A stretch of 64,000 nt of DNA from Streptomyces sp. DvalAA-43 (GCF_900091725.1 NZ_FMBW01000026.1:1-64000), one strand, 5' to 3'. Shown: positions 34,662-43,868, numbered from the stretch's first letter. Made by a program: numbers and translations. The notes: a model not told the origin generated them from the letters alone.

Positions 34662-37145
34662 CGCCTTGGTGAACCGCGTCGCCTCCACCGTCGTCGGATC
34701 CTCCGGCCACGGATGCTTCGGATAGCGGCCGCGCAGCTCCGCCCGCACGGCCCGGTAGCCGTCCCGCCAGAACGACGCCAGATCCGCGGTGACGGCGGCG
34801 GGACGGCCGGCCGGGGAGAGGAGATGGACCAGGACCGGCACCCCGGCCACCCTCGGGGTCTCCCGCAGACCGAACAGCTCCTGGAGCTTCACCGCGAGTA
34901 CGGGCTGTGCCCCGCCGTACTCCACCCGGACCCGGGAACCGCTCGGCACCTCGATCCGCTCCGGCGCCAGCTCGTCCAGCCGCACCGCCTCACCCGTCGC
35001 CCACGGCAGCAGCCGCCGCAGCGCCTGCCCCGCGTCGATCCGCGCCAGATCGGAGCGCCGCCGGGCCCGTGACAGCTCGGGCTCCAGCCACTGCTCGGTA
35101 CGCTCCAGCAGCGCGTCCTCCGCCACATCCGGCCAGGGCGCGCCCAGCTCACGGTGGAGAAAGGCGAGCCGCTCCCGCAACTGCTCGCTCTCCCGCGTCC
35201 AGCGCAGCAGCCCGAGCCCTTCGCGCCGCAGACCCGCCACCAGCGCCTCGCGCACCAGCGCGGGTGCCGGCTGCTTCAGCGGGCGCGCCGACAGCTCGAC
35301 GGCGCCCAGCCGCTCCACCCGGCGGGCCACCACATCGCCGTCGGCCCAGCGGACCTCCTCGCCGCCGCGCAGCAGATGCCCGGCGGCCGCCCGCGCCGTG
35401 TCCTCGTCGATGACGGCGGCCAGCCGCACCCGTGCGGACGCCGCGTGCGCGGGCCGGTCGGCGACCGCGACCGCCAGCCAGGGCGCACTGCGCAGCCCGG
35501 AGCCGTCCCGCAGCTCCGCGCCCGTCCCCGACGCCATCAGGAACACCCCCTCGCCGCGGGCCCGTGCCACCCGCTCCGGGAACGCCAGCGCGGCCACCAG
35601 ACCGACGGCCGCGTCGTCCGGACCGGAGCCCCCGGCCACGTCCCGCACCGACGAGGACAGCCGCCGGACCTCCTGCCGCCACCGCGCCGCGTAGCCGTCC
35701 CCGCCCCGCCGGGCGGTACGCAGCGCGGCCGCCAGGTCGTCCCCGTATTCCCGCGGCGGCTCCTCGCTCAGCAGCGCCACCACCTCGGCCGCCCGTCGCC
35801 CGCCCACCTCGGCGGCTCCGTCCAGCAGCGCCCGCGCCAGCCGGGGATGCAGGCCGAGGCGGGACATCCGTACGCCCCGGCCGGTCACCCGTCCGCCCGC
35901 GTCCACCGCGCCGACCGCCGTCAGCACCTCGCGCGCCGCCCCCATCGCTCCCGCGGGCGGCGGGTCGAGCAGCGCCAGCCCCGACGCGTCCGGATCGCCC
36001 CAGCACGCGGCCTGCAACGCGAACGCCGCCAGGTCCGCGACCTTGATCTCCGGTGACGGGAACCGGGCGAGCCTGCCGTCCTCGGCCTGCGCCCAGCACC
36101 GGTACACCGTCCCGGGCGCCTCCCGCCCGGCCCGGCCCGCCCGCTGCTGCCCCGCCGCCTGGGAGGCCCGCACCGTCGTGAGCGCGCTCAGCCCCCGCGC
36201 GTGATCGGTACGCGGCTCCCTGGCCAGGCCCGAGTCGACCACGACCCGTACTCCGGGCACGGTGAGGGACGACTCCGCCACCGAGGTCGCCAGCACCACC
36301 CGCCGCCCCTCGCCGGACGACCCGGCCAGCACCGCGTCCTGCACCGCCGCCGGGGCCCGCCCGTGCACCTGGAGGACCTCGGCGGCCGCCCCGGACAGCT
36401 GGCCCGCCACCCGGCCGATCTCGCCGACGCCCGGCAGGAAGCACAGCACGTCGCCGTCCCGCTCGGCGAGCGCCCGGCGCACCGTCGCGGCCACATGCGT
36501 CAGCAGCGCCGGATCGACCCGCATCCCGTGCGGCGGGCGCACCGGCACGGCGGGCGGTGCCCAGACCACCTCCACCGGATGCGCGACCCCCTGCGCCTCG
36601 ATCACCGGGGCGTCGCCCAGCAGCCGGGCCCAGCCCTGCGCGTCCGTGGTCGCGGACGCGGCGACCAGCCGCAGATCGGGCCGGATCGCCTCCCGCACAT
36701 CGAGCAGGAACGCGGCGACCGTGTCGGCGTCCAGATGACGCTCGTGGCACTCGTCGATGATCACCGCGTCGATCCCGGCCAGCTCCTGGTCGCGCTGGAG
36801 CCGCTGGAGCAGCACACCGGTGGTCACCACCTCCACCACCGTGTCGCGCCCCACCACCCGCTCCCCGCGGACCGTGAACCCCACCCGGCCGCCGGCCCGC
36901 TCGCCGATGAGCCACGCCATCCGCCGCGCCGCCGCCCGCGCGGCGATCCGCCGGGGCTCGGCCACCACCACCCTGCGCACCGGCCCGTCCCCGGTCAGAC
37001 CGGCCAGGACCAGCGGTACGAGGGTCGTCTTGCCGGTGCCGGGCGGCGCGCACAGCACCGCGACCCCGCGGTCGTCGAGTGCCCGCCCCAGGGCGGGCAC
37101 AGCGGTGCGTACGGGCAACTGGTCCAGGGCATCGGTACGGATCAC
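34644..37145 (-). CDS. hrpB: ATP-dependent RNA helicase HrpB
   Basis: An 833-residue DEAH-type helicase. Walker A APPGTGKTTLVPLVL lies at about 33-47, motif II is IDECHERHLD, motif III is SATTDAQGW, and the second RecA domain has RVVVDSGLAREPRTD and QRAGRAGREAPG. The long C-terminal half matches the HrpB-specific domain (ending LASFWRDGYRAVRAELRGRYPKHPW). Role in bacteria is mostly undefined; in Borrelia HrpA-type relatives affect gene expression. Full length. The downstream end overlaps the 27-bp repeat; the methyltransferase gene lies about 55 bp upstream on the same strand. Confidence 0.94.
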   Translation of the reverse strand: MIRTDALDQLPVRTAVPALGRALDDRGVAVLCAPPGTGKTTLVPLVLAGLTGDGPVRRVVVAEPRRIAARAAARRMAWLIGERAGGRVGFTVRGERVVGRDTVVEVVTTGVLLQRLQRDQELAGIDAVIIDECHERHLDADTVAAFLLDVREAIRPDLRLVAASATTDAQGWARLLGDAPVIEAQGVAHPVEVVWAPPAVPVRPPHGMRVDPALLTHVAATVRRALAERDGDVLCFLPGVGEIGRVAGQLSGAAAEVLQVHGRAPAAVQDAVLAGSSGEGRRVVLATSVAESSLTVPGVRVVVDSGLAREPRTDHARGLSALTTVRASQAAGQQRAGRAGREAPGTVYRCWAQAEDGRLARFPSPEIKVADLAAFALQAACWGDPDASGLALLDPPPAGAMGAAREVLTAVGAVDAGGRVTGRGVRMSRLGLHPRLARALLDGAAEVGGRRAAEVVALLSEEPPREYGDDLAAALRTARRGGDGYAARWRQEVRRLSSSVRDVAGGSGPDDAAVGLVAALAFPERVARARGEGVFLMASGTGAELRDGSGLRSAPWLAVAVADRPAHAASARVRLAAVIDEDTARAAAGHLLRGGEEVRWADGDVVARRVERLGAVELSARPLKQPAPALVREALVAGLRREGLGLLRWTRESEQLRERLAFLHRELGAPWPDVAEDALLERTEQWLEPELSRARRRSDLARIDAGQALRRLLPWATGEAVRLDELAPERIEVPSGSRVRVEYGGAQPVLAVKLQELFGLRETPRVAGVPVLVHLLSPAGRPAAVTADLASFWRDGYRAVRAELRGRYPKHPWPEDPTTVEATRFTKARLKRE

Positions 37146-37200
37146 GCCCCCAGTCTCGTACGGTGCGCCTCCGCTCCCGTACCCCGAGGGCGGTACGGGG

Positions 37201-38013
37201 TCAGTCCCGTTCGCAGACGAAGATCGCCGTGCCGGGGATGAGGTTGCCGCGCAGCGGGGACCAGCCGCCCCACTCCTGGTGGTTCCAGGCGGGCCACTCC
37301 GGCTCGACCAGGTCGACCAGCCGGAAGCCGCCGGCCACCACGTCCCGCACCCGGTCGCCCACCGTCCGGTGGTGCTCGACGTACACGGCGTCGCCCCGCT
37401 CGTCCTGCTCGACGTAGGGAGTGCGGTCGAAGTAGGAGGCCGCGACCGAGAGCCCCTCCGGTCCCGGCTCGTCCGGGAACGCCCAGCGGACCGGATGCGT
37501 CACCGAGAAGACCCAGCGGCCCCCGGGGCGGAGCACCCGGCGCACCTCGCGGAAGACCTGCACGGGGTCGGCGACGAAGGGCACCGCGCCGTAGGCGGAG
37601 CACGCCAGGTCGAAGGAGCCGTCCCGGAAGGGCAGCACTCCGGCGTCCGCCTCCACCAGGGGGACCCCGCCGCCGATCCGCAGCGCGTGCTGCAACTGCC
37701 GGTGCGAGAGGTCCAGGGCCACCGGGCGGGCGCCCTGCGCGGCGAGCCAGCGCGAGCACTGGGCGGCGCCCGCGCCGATCTCCAGGACGTCCAGGTCCCG
37801 CAGCGACGCGGTGTGGCCCAGCAGGCCGGCCTCCTCCTCGTCCAGGCCCTCCGGACCCCAGACGAAGCGGTCGTCGCCGAGGAAGTCGCCGTGGTCGCTC
37901 TGGTACTCGTCGGCGTTCCGGTCCCACCAGCCGCGACTGGCCCGGCTGCTCTCGGCCTCCGACGCGTCGCGGCGGGTCGCCTCGGGTTCGGCCGCGTAGA
38001 TCTCTTGGCTCAT
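37201..38013 (-). CDS. Class I SAM-dependent methyltransferase
   Basis: A 270-residue cytoplasmic methyltransferase. LDVLEIGAGAAQCSRWLAAQGA (about 73-94) is the SAM-binding motif I, VALDLSHRQL motif II, and FDLACSAYGAVPFVADP / VLRPGGRWVFSVTHPVRW motifs III-IV. The N-terminal SRASRGWWDRNADEYQ resembles actinobacterial small-molecule or tRNA-type methyltransferases. Substrate unknown. ATG 38013 starts MSQEIYAAEPEA. It is divergent from rpsA and upstream of hrpB. Confidence 0.9.
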   Translation of the reverse strand: MSQEIYAAEPEATRRDASEAESSRASRGWWDRNADEYQSDHGDFLGDDRFVWGPEGLDEEEAGLLGHTASLRDLDVLEIGAGAAQCSRWLAAQGARPVALDLSHRQLQHALRIGGGVPLVEADAGVLPFRDGSFDLACSAYGAVPFVADPVQVFREVRRVLRPGGRWVFSVTHPVRWAFPDEPGPEGLSVAASYFDRTPYVEQDERGDAVYVEHHRTVGDRVRDVVAGGFRLVDLVEPEWPAWNHQEWGGWSPLRGNLIPGTAIFVCERD

Positions 38014-38185
38014 CGTGTCCGTCGTTGTAGTTTGCCTTCACCCCGCCGCACGCGGTACGTACCTGGGGGTACCTGTGGGCACGGCTCCCGTGCCCATGGA
38101 ATGTCTCCCGGGGCCGATCTGGCCTCGGGGAACACGAGTTGTGCCGGATATGAGCCGTTGCGCCCCCGGTGTGCGCCTTCGCGCA

Positions 38186-38214
38186 TTGACCGTGCCCGGC
38201 TGCCCCCGTATGCT
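38186..38214 (+). promoter_or_regulatory. rpsA promoter
   Basis: TTGACC (38186-38191) and TATGCT (38209-38214) with a 17-bp spacer are a near-consensus vegetative promoter, about 200 bp before rpsA. Transcription would begin near 38221. Confidence 0.75.
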
Positions 38215-38412
38215 ACAAGTTGCGCTGCGAGCCTGCGCGCCTCAGACCTAGCAGGCCGCGCTCGCGTCTGTTGTATGTCCCCTCGGTTCACGAGGCGCCT
38301 CCCGTCCGGCGGGTTCGGTGCTTCCCGAGCTGTCCGGCTTCTGCAGAGGTGATACGGGCTCCCGGCGTAGCAGTACCTACGACTCACTGTCCGTACCGGA
38401 GCCCTTTCCCAC
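38215..38412 (+). other. Long 5' leader of rpsA
   Basis: About 190 nt of untranslated leader. A local hairpin CCTCG-GTTCA-CGAGG lies near 38280-38297. The only ribosome-site-like sequence, GGAG at 38398-38401, is 11 nt from the ATG and followed by a C/T-rich stretch, so initiation is atypical. In E. coli, S1 represses its own weak-SD mRNA; similar control is an inference here. Confidence 0.5.
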
Positions 38413-39924
38413 ATGACGAGCAGCACCGAGACCACCGCCACCACCCCGCAGGTAGCGGTCAACGACATCGGTAACGAGGAAGCCTTCCTCGCCGCGATCG
38501 ACGAGACGATCAAGTACTTCAACGACGGCGACATCGTCGACGGCGTCATCGTGAAGGTCGACCGGGACGAGGTCCTGCTCGACATCGGTTACAAGACCGA
38601 AGGCGTCATCCCCTCCCGCGAGCTTTCGATCAAGCACGACGTCGACCCGAACGAGGTCGTCAAGGTCGGCGACGAGATCGAGGCCCTGGTTCTCCAGAAG
38701 GAGGACAAGGAAGGCCGCCTCATCCTGTCCAAGAAGCGCGCTCAGTACGAGCGTGCCTGGGGCACGATCGAGAAGATCAAGGAAGAGGACGGGATCGTCA
38801 CCGGTACCGTCATCGAGGTCGTCAAGGGTGGTCTCATCCTCGACATCGGCCTCCGTGGCTTCCTGCCGGCCTCCCTCGTCGAGATGCGCCGTGTCCGCGA
38901 CCTCCAGCCCTACGTGGGCAAGGAGCTCGAGGCCAAGATCATCGAGCTGGACAAGAACCGCAACAACGTGGTCCTGTCCCGCCGTGCCTGGCTGGAGCAG
39001 ACCCAGTCCGAGGTCCGCCAGACGTTCCTCACGACCCTGCAGAAGGGTCAGGTCCGCTCCGGCGTCGTTTCCTCGATCGTCAACTTCGGTGCGTTCGTGG
39101 ACCTCGGCGGCGTCGACGGTCTCGTGCACGTCTCCGAGCTCTCCTGGAAGCACATCGACCACCCCTCCGAGGTTGTCGAGGTCGGCCAGGAAGTCACCGT
39201 CGAGGTTCTCGACGTCGACATGGACCGCGAGCGCGTCTCCCTGTCGCTCAAGGCGACGCAGGAAGACCCGTGGCAGCAGTTCGCCCGTACGCACCAGATC
39301 GGGCAGGTCGTTCCCGGTAAGGTCACCAAGCTCGTTCCGTTCGGTGCGTTCGTCCGCGTCGACGAGGGCATCGAGGGTCTGGTCCACATCTCCGAGCTGG
39401 CCGAGCGCCACGTGGAGATCCCGGAGCAGGTCGTCCAGGTCAACGACGAGATCTTCGTCAAGGTCATCGACATCGACCTCGAGCGCCGTCGCATCAGCCT
39501 CTCGCTGAAGCAGGCCAACGAGTCCTTCGGTGCCGACCCGGCCTCGGTCGAGTTCGACCCGACCCTGTACGGAATGGCCGCGTCCTACGACGACCAGGGC
39601 AACTACATCTACCCCGAGGGCTTCGACCCCGAGACCAACGACTGGCTCGAGGGCTACGAGACCCAGCGCGAGGCGTGGGAGACGCAGTACGCCGAGGCGC
39701 AGCAGCGCTTCGAGCAGCACCAGGCCCAGGTCATCAAGTCCCGCGAGGCCGACGAGGCCGCTGCTGCCGAGGGCGCTGCCGCCCCGGCCGGTGGCGCCCC
39801 GGCTGCCTCCGGCGGCAGCGGTGGCGGCTCGTACTCCTCGGAGTCCGCGGACAACTCCGGCGCCCTGGCGTCGGACGAGGCCCTGGCTGCCCTGCGCGAG
39901 AAGCTGGCGGGCGGCCAGAGCTGA
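38413..39924 (+). CDS. rpsA: 30S ribosomal protein S1
   Basis: A 503-residue translation factor of the small subunit that unfolds and holds mRNA. Four S1 (OB-fold) domains begin near GDIVDGVIVKVDRDEVLLDIGYKTEG, DGIVTGTVIEVVKGGLILDIGLRGFLP, GQVRSGVVSSIVNFGAFVDLGGVDGLVH and GQVVPGKVTKLVPFGAFVRVDEGIEGLVH (each about 26-29 residues long, between residues 38 and 360). The count of four is usual for high-GC Gram-positives, against six in E. coli. The C-terminal tail is Gly/Ser/Ala-rich. Codons use GAG/GAC and CTC/CTG typical of highly expressed genes. Confidence 0.97.
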   Translation: MTSSTETTATTPQVAVNDIGNEEAFLAAIDETIKYFNDGDIVDGVIVKVDRDEVLLDIGYKTEGVIPSRELSIKHDVDPNEVVKVGDEIEALVLQKEDKEGRLILSKKRAQYERAWGTIEKIKEEDGIVTGTVIEVVKGGLILDIGLRGFLPASLVEMRRVRDLQPYVGKELEAKIIELDKNRNNVVLSRRAWLEQTQSEVRQTFLTTLQKGQVRSGVVSSIVNFGAFVDLGGVDGLVHVSELSWKHIDHPSEVVEVGQEVTVEVLDVDMDRERVSLSLKATQEDPWQQFARTHQIGQVVPGKVTKLVPFGAFVRVDEGIEGLVHISELAERHVEIPEQVVQVNDEIFVKVIDIDLERRRISLSLKQANESFGADPASVEFDPTLYGMAASYDDQGNYIYPEGFDPETNDWLEGYETQREAWETQYAEAQQRFEQHQAQVIKSREADEAAAAEGAAAPAGGAPAASGGSGGGSYSSESADNSGALASDEALAALREKLAGGQS

Positions 39925-39968
39925 CGCTCTGCACCCCCTCCGGTCGCTGATCGACCGCAGTAGCTGAA

Positions 39969-40004
39969 AGTGTGGCCCGCTCCCTCCGGGGAGCGGGCCA
40001 CACT
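39969..40004. terminator. 16-bp perfect hairpin after rpsA
   Basis: AGTGTGGCCCGCTCCC (39969-39984) and its exact complement (39989-40004) enclose TCCG. It lies between the convergent rpsA and beta-helix gene stops and should terminate both. Confidence 0.88.
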
Positions 40005-40021
40005 CGTTTCCGCAGGGGCGG

Positions 40022-40984
40022 TTACGGGGTGACGGCGATGTTGGTCAGGCCCTTGCCGCCGGTCACCGTGTTGCTGCGGTAGACGGTGGTCGGGCAGCCG
40101 GTGCCGTAGTTGGTGACGTTGATGGCGATCCGCTTGTCGCCCTTGGCGCCGGTCAGGTCCGAGGTGTTGTCGCGGAAGACGGTGCCACAGCCCCAGCCGC
40201 TCTGCTGGGTGTGGGTCTCGTAGCCGTTGTTGGTCGTACGGGAGCCCTTGTTGTTCTCGACCAGGACGTCATTGCCCTTCACGTCGACCCAGGAGTCGTC
40301 GTAGTTGGCGCCGGTCAGCCCGCTGCCGTCGAAGGTGTTGCCGGTGATCCGCGCCCCGGTGGTGCCCTCCTTGATGTCGACGTTCTCGCCGCCGACCCCC
40401 GGGCCGATGGTGTTGTCCAGGATCTGGACCCGGTCGCTCCGGTCGGAGAGATCGCCGGCCGTGCCGACGTAGACGCCCTCGCCCATGCCGCGGCCGTCGT
40501 GCCCGGTGTCGTAGATCCGTGAGTTCCGGATGATGCCGTCCTTGCTGGACTTGCGGAAGTGGACGCCTTCCATGTCCAGGTCGTGCACGGTCACCGAATC
40601 GATGACGACGCCGGTGGCGGTGTCGGCCATGATGCCCTTCTGGCCGCCGGTGACGGTGATGCCCTTGACGGTCCAGTAGGAGGCTCCGTCGAGATGCAGC
40701 CCGTAGCCCCCGCCGGCCGTGAGGACGGCCTTGGCGGAGCCGGTGAGGGTGATCCGGGCGGAGGCGGTGCCGGTGACGGTCGCCTTGAAGTTGCCGGTGT
40801 AGGTGCCGTCCGCGAGGCGGATCGTGTCGCCGGGGGCCGCGGCGGTGAGCGCGGACTTGAGCTGGGCGGCGGTGCTCACATCGATGACCGTCGCCGCGCC
40901 GGCCGTGGTGGCGGAGGCGAGGGCGAGGCCGCCGGTGGCGAGCGTGGTGGCCAGCAGGGCCGGGAGCAGCGTGCGGGTGCGCAT
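40022..40984 (-). CDS. Secreted right-handed beta-helix protein
   Basis: A 320-residue exported protein. The N-terminus MRTRTLLPALLATTLATGGL...ATTAGAA is a Sec signal. The mature part is a parallel beta-helix: TAAQLKSALTAAAPGDTIRLADGTYTG is the usual first coil, followed by coils such as SYWTVKGITVTGG, TGVVIDSVTVHDL, DGIIRNSRIYDTG and DRVQILDNTIG. The fold suggests a polysaccharide lyase, possibly pectate-lyase-like, but I cannot assign catalytic residues. The start at 40984 follows GGGAAGG. A near-consensus promoter lies at 41063-41091. Confidence 0.87.
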   Translation of the reverse strand: MRTRTLLPALLATTLATGGLALASATTAGAATVIDVSTAAQLKSALTAAAPGDTIRLADGTYTGNFKATVTGTASARITLTGSAKAVLTAGGGYGLHLDGASYWTVKGITVTGGQKGIMADTATGVVIDSVTVHDLDMEGVHFRKSSKDGIIRNSRIYDTGHDGRGMGEGVYVGTAGDLSDRSDRVQILDNTIGPGVGGENVDIKEGTTGARITGNTFDGSGLTGANYDDSWVDVKGNDVLVENNKGSRTTNNGYETHTQQSGWGCGTVFRDNTSDLTGAKGDKRIAINVTNYGTGCPTTVYRSNTVTGGKGLTNIAVTP

Positions 40985-41062
40985 GGGGGTGCCTTCCCGT
41001 CGAAGGAGTTCGAGGTTCTCGTACATGAATGTGGGGCGAGTCTCTGAACTTTCTGCCCAGTG

Positions 41063-41091
41063 ACGGTAGGGACGCGGTGTGGCCGTGTCAA
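41063..41091 (-). promoter_or_regulatory. Promoter of the beta-helix gene
   Basis: On the minus strand TTGACA (41086-41091) and TACCGT (41063-41068) are 17 bp apart, a near-consensus vegetative promoter about 80 bp before the start. Confidence 0.7.
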
Positions 41092-41317
41092 TGTCTGGAC
41101 CATTGCCCGGGAGGGTCGGGTGAACAGGGGAACGCCCGTGTGATGCGCGGGAAGCCGACGGCTCATGACGGGCTCCGGCGAGGACTCCGGCGGCCCCGGC
41201 CGTCTCCTGAACTCGGCTTCCCTGCCCGGCCGTTCAGTGACATGAACGTCAACGCCGGTGTCCTGGAAGGCGGGGCGTGCGCCCCACCGCGGTCTCGGCG
41301 CCCCGGGGTTGGCACGG

Positions 41318-41361
41318 GTTCCGGCGTGAACCGGCGGATGTTCCGGCATGAACCGGCGGGT
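41318..41361. repeat. 22-bp tandem pair of inverted repeats
   Basis: GTTCCGGCGTGAACCGGCGGAT (22 bases; arms GTTC and GAAC at 41318 and 41328) is followed directly by a second 22-base copy at 41340 with two changes. Each copy holds GTTC-N6-GAAC dyad symmetry. The pair lies 75-118 bp upstream of the PAC2 gene and resembles a tandem operator. Confidence 0.65.
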
Positions 41362-41435
41362 GAAAGGGCACAGTCCGGGAATGCATGTGCCCTGCCGGAC
41401 GTTCTTCTCGACGAACACGAGGAGGAGCGGTAACC

Positions 41436-42374
41436 GTGCCTGATCCGCAGAGTTTGTACGAATGGGAGCCGAAGGGCCTGGCCGTCGTCGACATGGCGCT
41501 CGCCCAGGAGTCGGCCGGCCTGGTCATGCTCTACCACTTCGACGGATACATCGACGCGGGTGAGACCGGCGAGCAGATCGTGGACGGCCTGCTCGAAACG
41601 CTGCCGCACCAGGTCGTGGCCAGGTTCGACCACGACCGTCTCGTCGACTACCGCGCACGGCGTCCGCTGCTGACCTTCCGGCGCGACCGCTGGGCCGCCT
41701 ACGAGACCCCGACGCTCGACGTCAGGGTCGTGCAGGACGCCACCGGAGCGCCCTTCCTGCTGCTGTCCGGGCCCGAGCCCGATGTGGAGTGGGAGCGTTT
41801 CGCCGCCGCCGTCGAGCAGATCGTCGAGCGCCTCGGCGTCCGCCTCGCCGTCAATTTCCACGGGATCCCGATGGGCGTCCCGCACACCCGCCCCGTCGGC
41901 ATCACCCCGCACGGCAACCGCACGGACCTCATGCCCGGCCACCGCAGCCCCTTCGACGAGGCGCAGGTGCCCGGTTCCGCGGAGTCCCTGGTGGAGTACC
42001 GGCTGATGGAGGCCGGACACGACGTCCTCGGTGTCGCCGCCCATGTGCCGCACTACGTCGCCCGCTCCGCGTACCCGGACGCGGCGCTCACCGCGCTGGA
42101 GTCGATCACGGCCGCGACCGGCCTGGTGCTGCCGACCGTCGCCCATGCGCTGCGCACGGAGGCGCATCGCACCCAGACCGAGATCGCGCGCCAGATCGAC
42201 CAGGGCGACGAGGAGCTCGTCTCGCTCGTCGAGGGCCTTGAGCACCAGTACGACGCGGTCGCCGGATCCGAGACCCGCGGCAATCTGGTCGCCGAGCCGG
42301 TGGATCTGCCGTCCGCCGACGAGATCGGCCTCGAATTCGAGCGGTTTCTCGCGGAGCGCGAGGGCGACGCCTGA
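41436..42374 (+). CDS. PAC2 family protein
   Basis: A 312-residue PAC2-domain protein, a family related to archaeal and eukaryotic proteasome-assembly chaperones and common in actinobacteria. The domain spans about 20-260: [53 protein letters not shown] and [23 protein letters not shown] (the last a conserved loop). An acidic helical tail follows ([28 protein letters not shown]). Bacterial function is not settled; a link to proteasome or peptide handling is inference. The GTG follows GAGGAGGAG by 8 nt. Confidence 0.88.
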   Translation: MPDPQSLYEWEPKGLAVVDMALAQESAGLVMLYHFDGYIDAGETGEQIVDGLLETLPHQVVARFDHDRLVDYRARRPLLTFRRDRWAAYETPTLDVRVVQDATGAPFLLLSGPEPDVEWERFAAAVEQIVERLGVRLAVNFHGIPMGVPHTRPVGITPHGNRTDLMPGHRSPFDEAQVPGSAESLVEYRLMEAGHDVLGVAAHVPHYVARSAYPDAALTALESITAATGLVLPTVAHALRTEAHRTQTEIARQIDQGDEELVSLVEGLEHQYDAVAGSETRGNLVAEPVDLPSADEIGLEFERFLAEREGDA

Positions 42375-42453
42375 GAGGCTGTCGGGTGACCTCGGACCGG
42401 ACAGCGTGCGTGCCAGGGCGCGGCCGCCCGGTGGGAGGTCATCCGACAGGCTC
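42375..42453 (+). terminator. Long inverted repeat between PAC2 gene and coaE
   Basis: GAGGCTGTCGGGTGACCTC (42375-42393) and GAGGTCATCCGACAGGCTC (42435-42453) pair over 19 positions with two mismatches across a 41-nt loop, directly after the PAC2 stop. A large attenuating hairpin or terminator. Confidence 0.55.
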
Positions 42454-42460
42454 CGACCCC

Positions 42461-42488
42461 TTCCGCCACGCCTCGTGCGTACTAGGCT
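42461..42488 (+). promoter_or_regulatory. Possible coaE promoter
   Basis: TAGGCT (42483-42488) is a good HrdB -10 box, with TTCCGC (42461-42466) 16 bp upstream as a weak -35. Its 7-nt distance to the ATG at 42496 implies a leaderless mRNA. Confidence 0.4.
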
Positions 42489-42495
42489 GCCGGTC

Positions 42496-43098
42496 ATGCT
42501 GAAAGTGGGCCTGACCGGTGGGATCGGCGCCGGCAAGAGTGAGGTGTCCCGGCTGCTGGCCGGATACGGAGCCGTGCTGATCGACGCGGACCGCATCGCC
42601 CGTGAGGTCGTCGAGCCGGGGACACCCGGGCTCGCGGCCGTCGTCGAGGAGTTCGGCGCCGGCATCCTCACCGCGGACGGCACCCTGGACCGGCCGAAGC
42701 TCGGCTCGATCGTCTTCTCCGACACCGACCGGCTCACCGCCCTCAACGCCATCGTCCACCCGCTGGTCGGCGTCCGCTCCGCCGAGCTGGAGCGGGCCGC
42801 GGGGCCCGACTCGGTCGTCGTCCACGACGTGCCCCTCCTCACCGAGAACGGCCTGGCGCCGCTCTACGACCTGGTCGTCGTCGTGGACGCGAGCCCCGGG
42901 ACCCAGCTCGACCGGCTGGTACGGCTGCGCGGCATGACCGAGTCAGAGGCCCGCGCCCGGATGGCCGCCCAGGCCACCCGGGAGCAGCGGCGGGCCGTGG
43001 CCGATCTGATCATCGACAACGACGGACCGCTGGCGGACCTGGAGCCGCAGGTCCGCAAGGTCTGGTCGGAGCTGACCGGGCGGGCCGCGGCCGGCTGA
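42496..43098 (+). CDS. coaE: Dephospho-CoA kinase
   Basis: A 200-residue kinase that adds the 3'-phosphate in the last step of coenzyme A synthesis. Walker [18 protein letters not shown] lies at residues 6-22; [17 protein letters not shown] and [13 protein letters not shown] carry the CoA-binding and catalytic Asp residues; the lid region has [19 protein letters not shown]. Some actinobacterial CoaE proteins have an extra C-terminal GrpB-like domain; this one does not. It sits after PAC2 and before a TPR gene on the same strand. Confidence 0.95.
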   Translation: MLKVGLTGGIGAGKSEVSRLLAGYGAVLIDADRIAREVVEPGTPGLAAVVEEFGAGILTADGTLDRPKLGSIVFSDTDRLTALNAIVHPLVGVRSAELERAAGPDSVVVHDVPLLTENGLAPLYDLVVVVDASPGTQLDRLVRLRGMTESEARARMAAQATREQRRAVADLIIDNDGPLADLEPQVRKVWSELTGRAAAG

Positions 43099-43185
43099 CC
43101 CCGGCGTGCGGGCCGCGGCCCCGCCCCGGAATACCGGACCCCGGCCGGACGTTGAGGACCCGGTGAGGAAGGGAGGGACGACACC

Positions 43186-43554
43186 GTGCCCGAGAGGACC
43201 CCGGAAACCGACGTCATCGACTTCCGCGCGGCCGAACACCTGCTGGCGGCGCGCGACCCACGGGGCGCGGTCAAGCTGCTGGATTCGGTGATCGCCGCCC
43301 ATCCGGAGAACACCGCCGCCCGGCTGCTGCGCGCCCGTGCCTTCTTCGCCGCCGCCCAGCTGCGCCCCGCCGAGCTGGAATTCGAACTCGTCCTGGAACG
43401 TGAACCGGACAACGCCTTCGCGCACTTCGCGCTGGCCCGTACCTTCGAGCGCTCCGGCCGCACCGAGCGGGCGGCCCGCCACTTCCGGCTGGCCGCCGCC
43501 CTCGACCCGAATCCGGAGTATCTGAAGGCGGCCCGCTTCCCGGCCCAGGACTGA
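43186..43554 (+). CDS. Small TPR protein
   Basis: A 122-residue protein consisting of about three tetratricopeptide repeats: DPRGAVKLLDSVIAAHPEN, LRPAELEFELVLEREPDN and GRTERAARHFRLAAALDPN. TPR units form a helical superhelix that mediates protein contacts. No signal peptide. The GTG start lies a few bases after GAGGAAGGGAGGG, a strong ribosome site. It follows coaE by 87 bp and may be in the same transcript. Partner unknown. Confidence 0.87.
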   Translation: MPERTPETDVIDFRAAEHLLAARDPRGAVKLLDSVIAAHPENTAARLLRARAFFAAAQLRPAELEFELVLEREPDNAFAHFALARTFERSGRTERAARHFRLAAALDPNPEYLKAARFPAQD

Positions 43555-43589
43555 CGTCCGGGCCGGGCGGGCGCGCCCCCGGCCCGGGG

Positions 43590-43868
43590 TCAGTGCCCGT
43601 ACCTGCCGCGCCCGCCGTGGTCGGGTTCGTACGGTGGGATGTTGCGGCCGGGCTGGTAGTGCGGTCCCTGGTGGATGTGGTGGACGATCACCGCCAGGTC
43701 CACCAGGACCAGCAGGAGCAGCAGGCCGCATGCGGCGGCCCAGCCGGGCCGGCCGGTCATCGTGAAGGCGACCACGCCGAAGACGGCCCAGACCAGCCCC
43801 CATAGACTCAGCCAGAACCGCAGCCGCAAAGGACTGCGGGCAGTCGTCGGTTCATTGCCGGTACGCAT
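43590..43868 (-). CDS. DUF6343 family small membrane protein
   Basis: A 92-residue protein with two membrane segments (WLSLWGLVWAVFGVVAFTMT and AAACGLLLLLVLVDLAVIVH) and a His/Gly/Pro-rich hydrophilic tail (HHIHQGPHYQPGRNIPPYEP). It matches my memory of DUF6343, a short Streptomyces family without known function. The start at 43868 follows GGAGAGG; a longer upstream frame is not supported. Convergent with the TPR gene and divergent from the ADP-ribosylglycohydrolase. Confidence 0.78.
   Translation of the reverse strand: MRTGNEPTTARSPLRLRFWLSLWGLVWAVFGVVAFTMTGRPGWAAACGLLLLLVLVDLAVIVHHIHQGPHYQPGRNIPPYEPDHGGRGRYGH

Noticed and set aside
36201-37241. + strand frame opposite hrpB
   Set aside because: Antisense shadow of a certain helicase gene.
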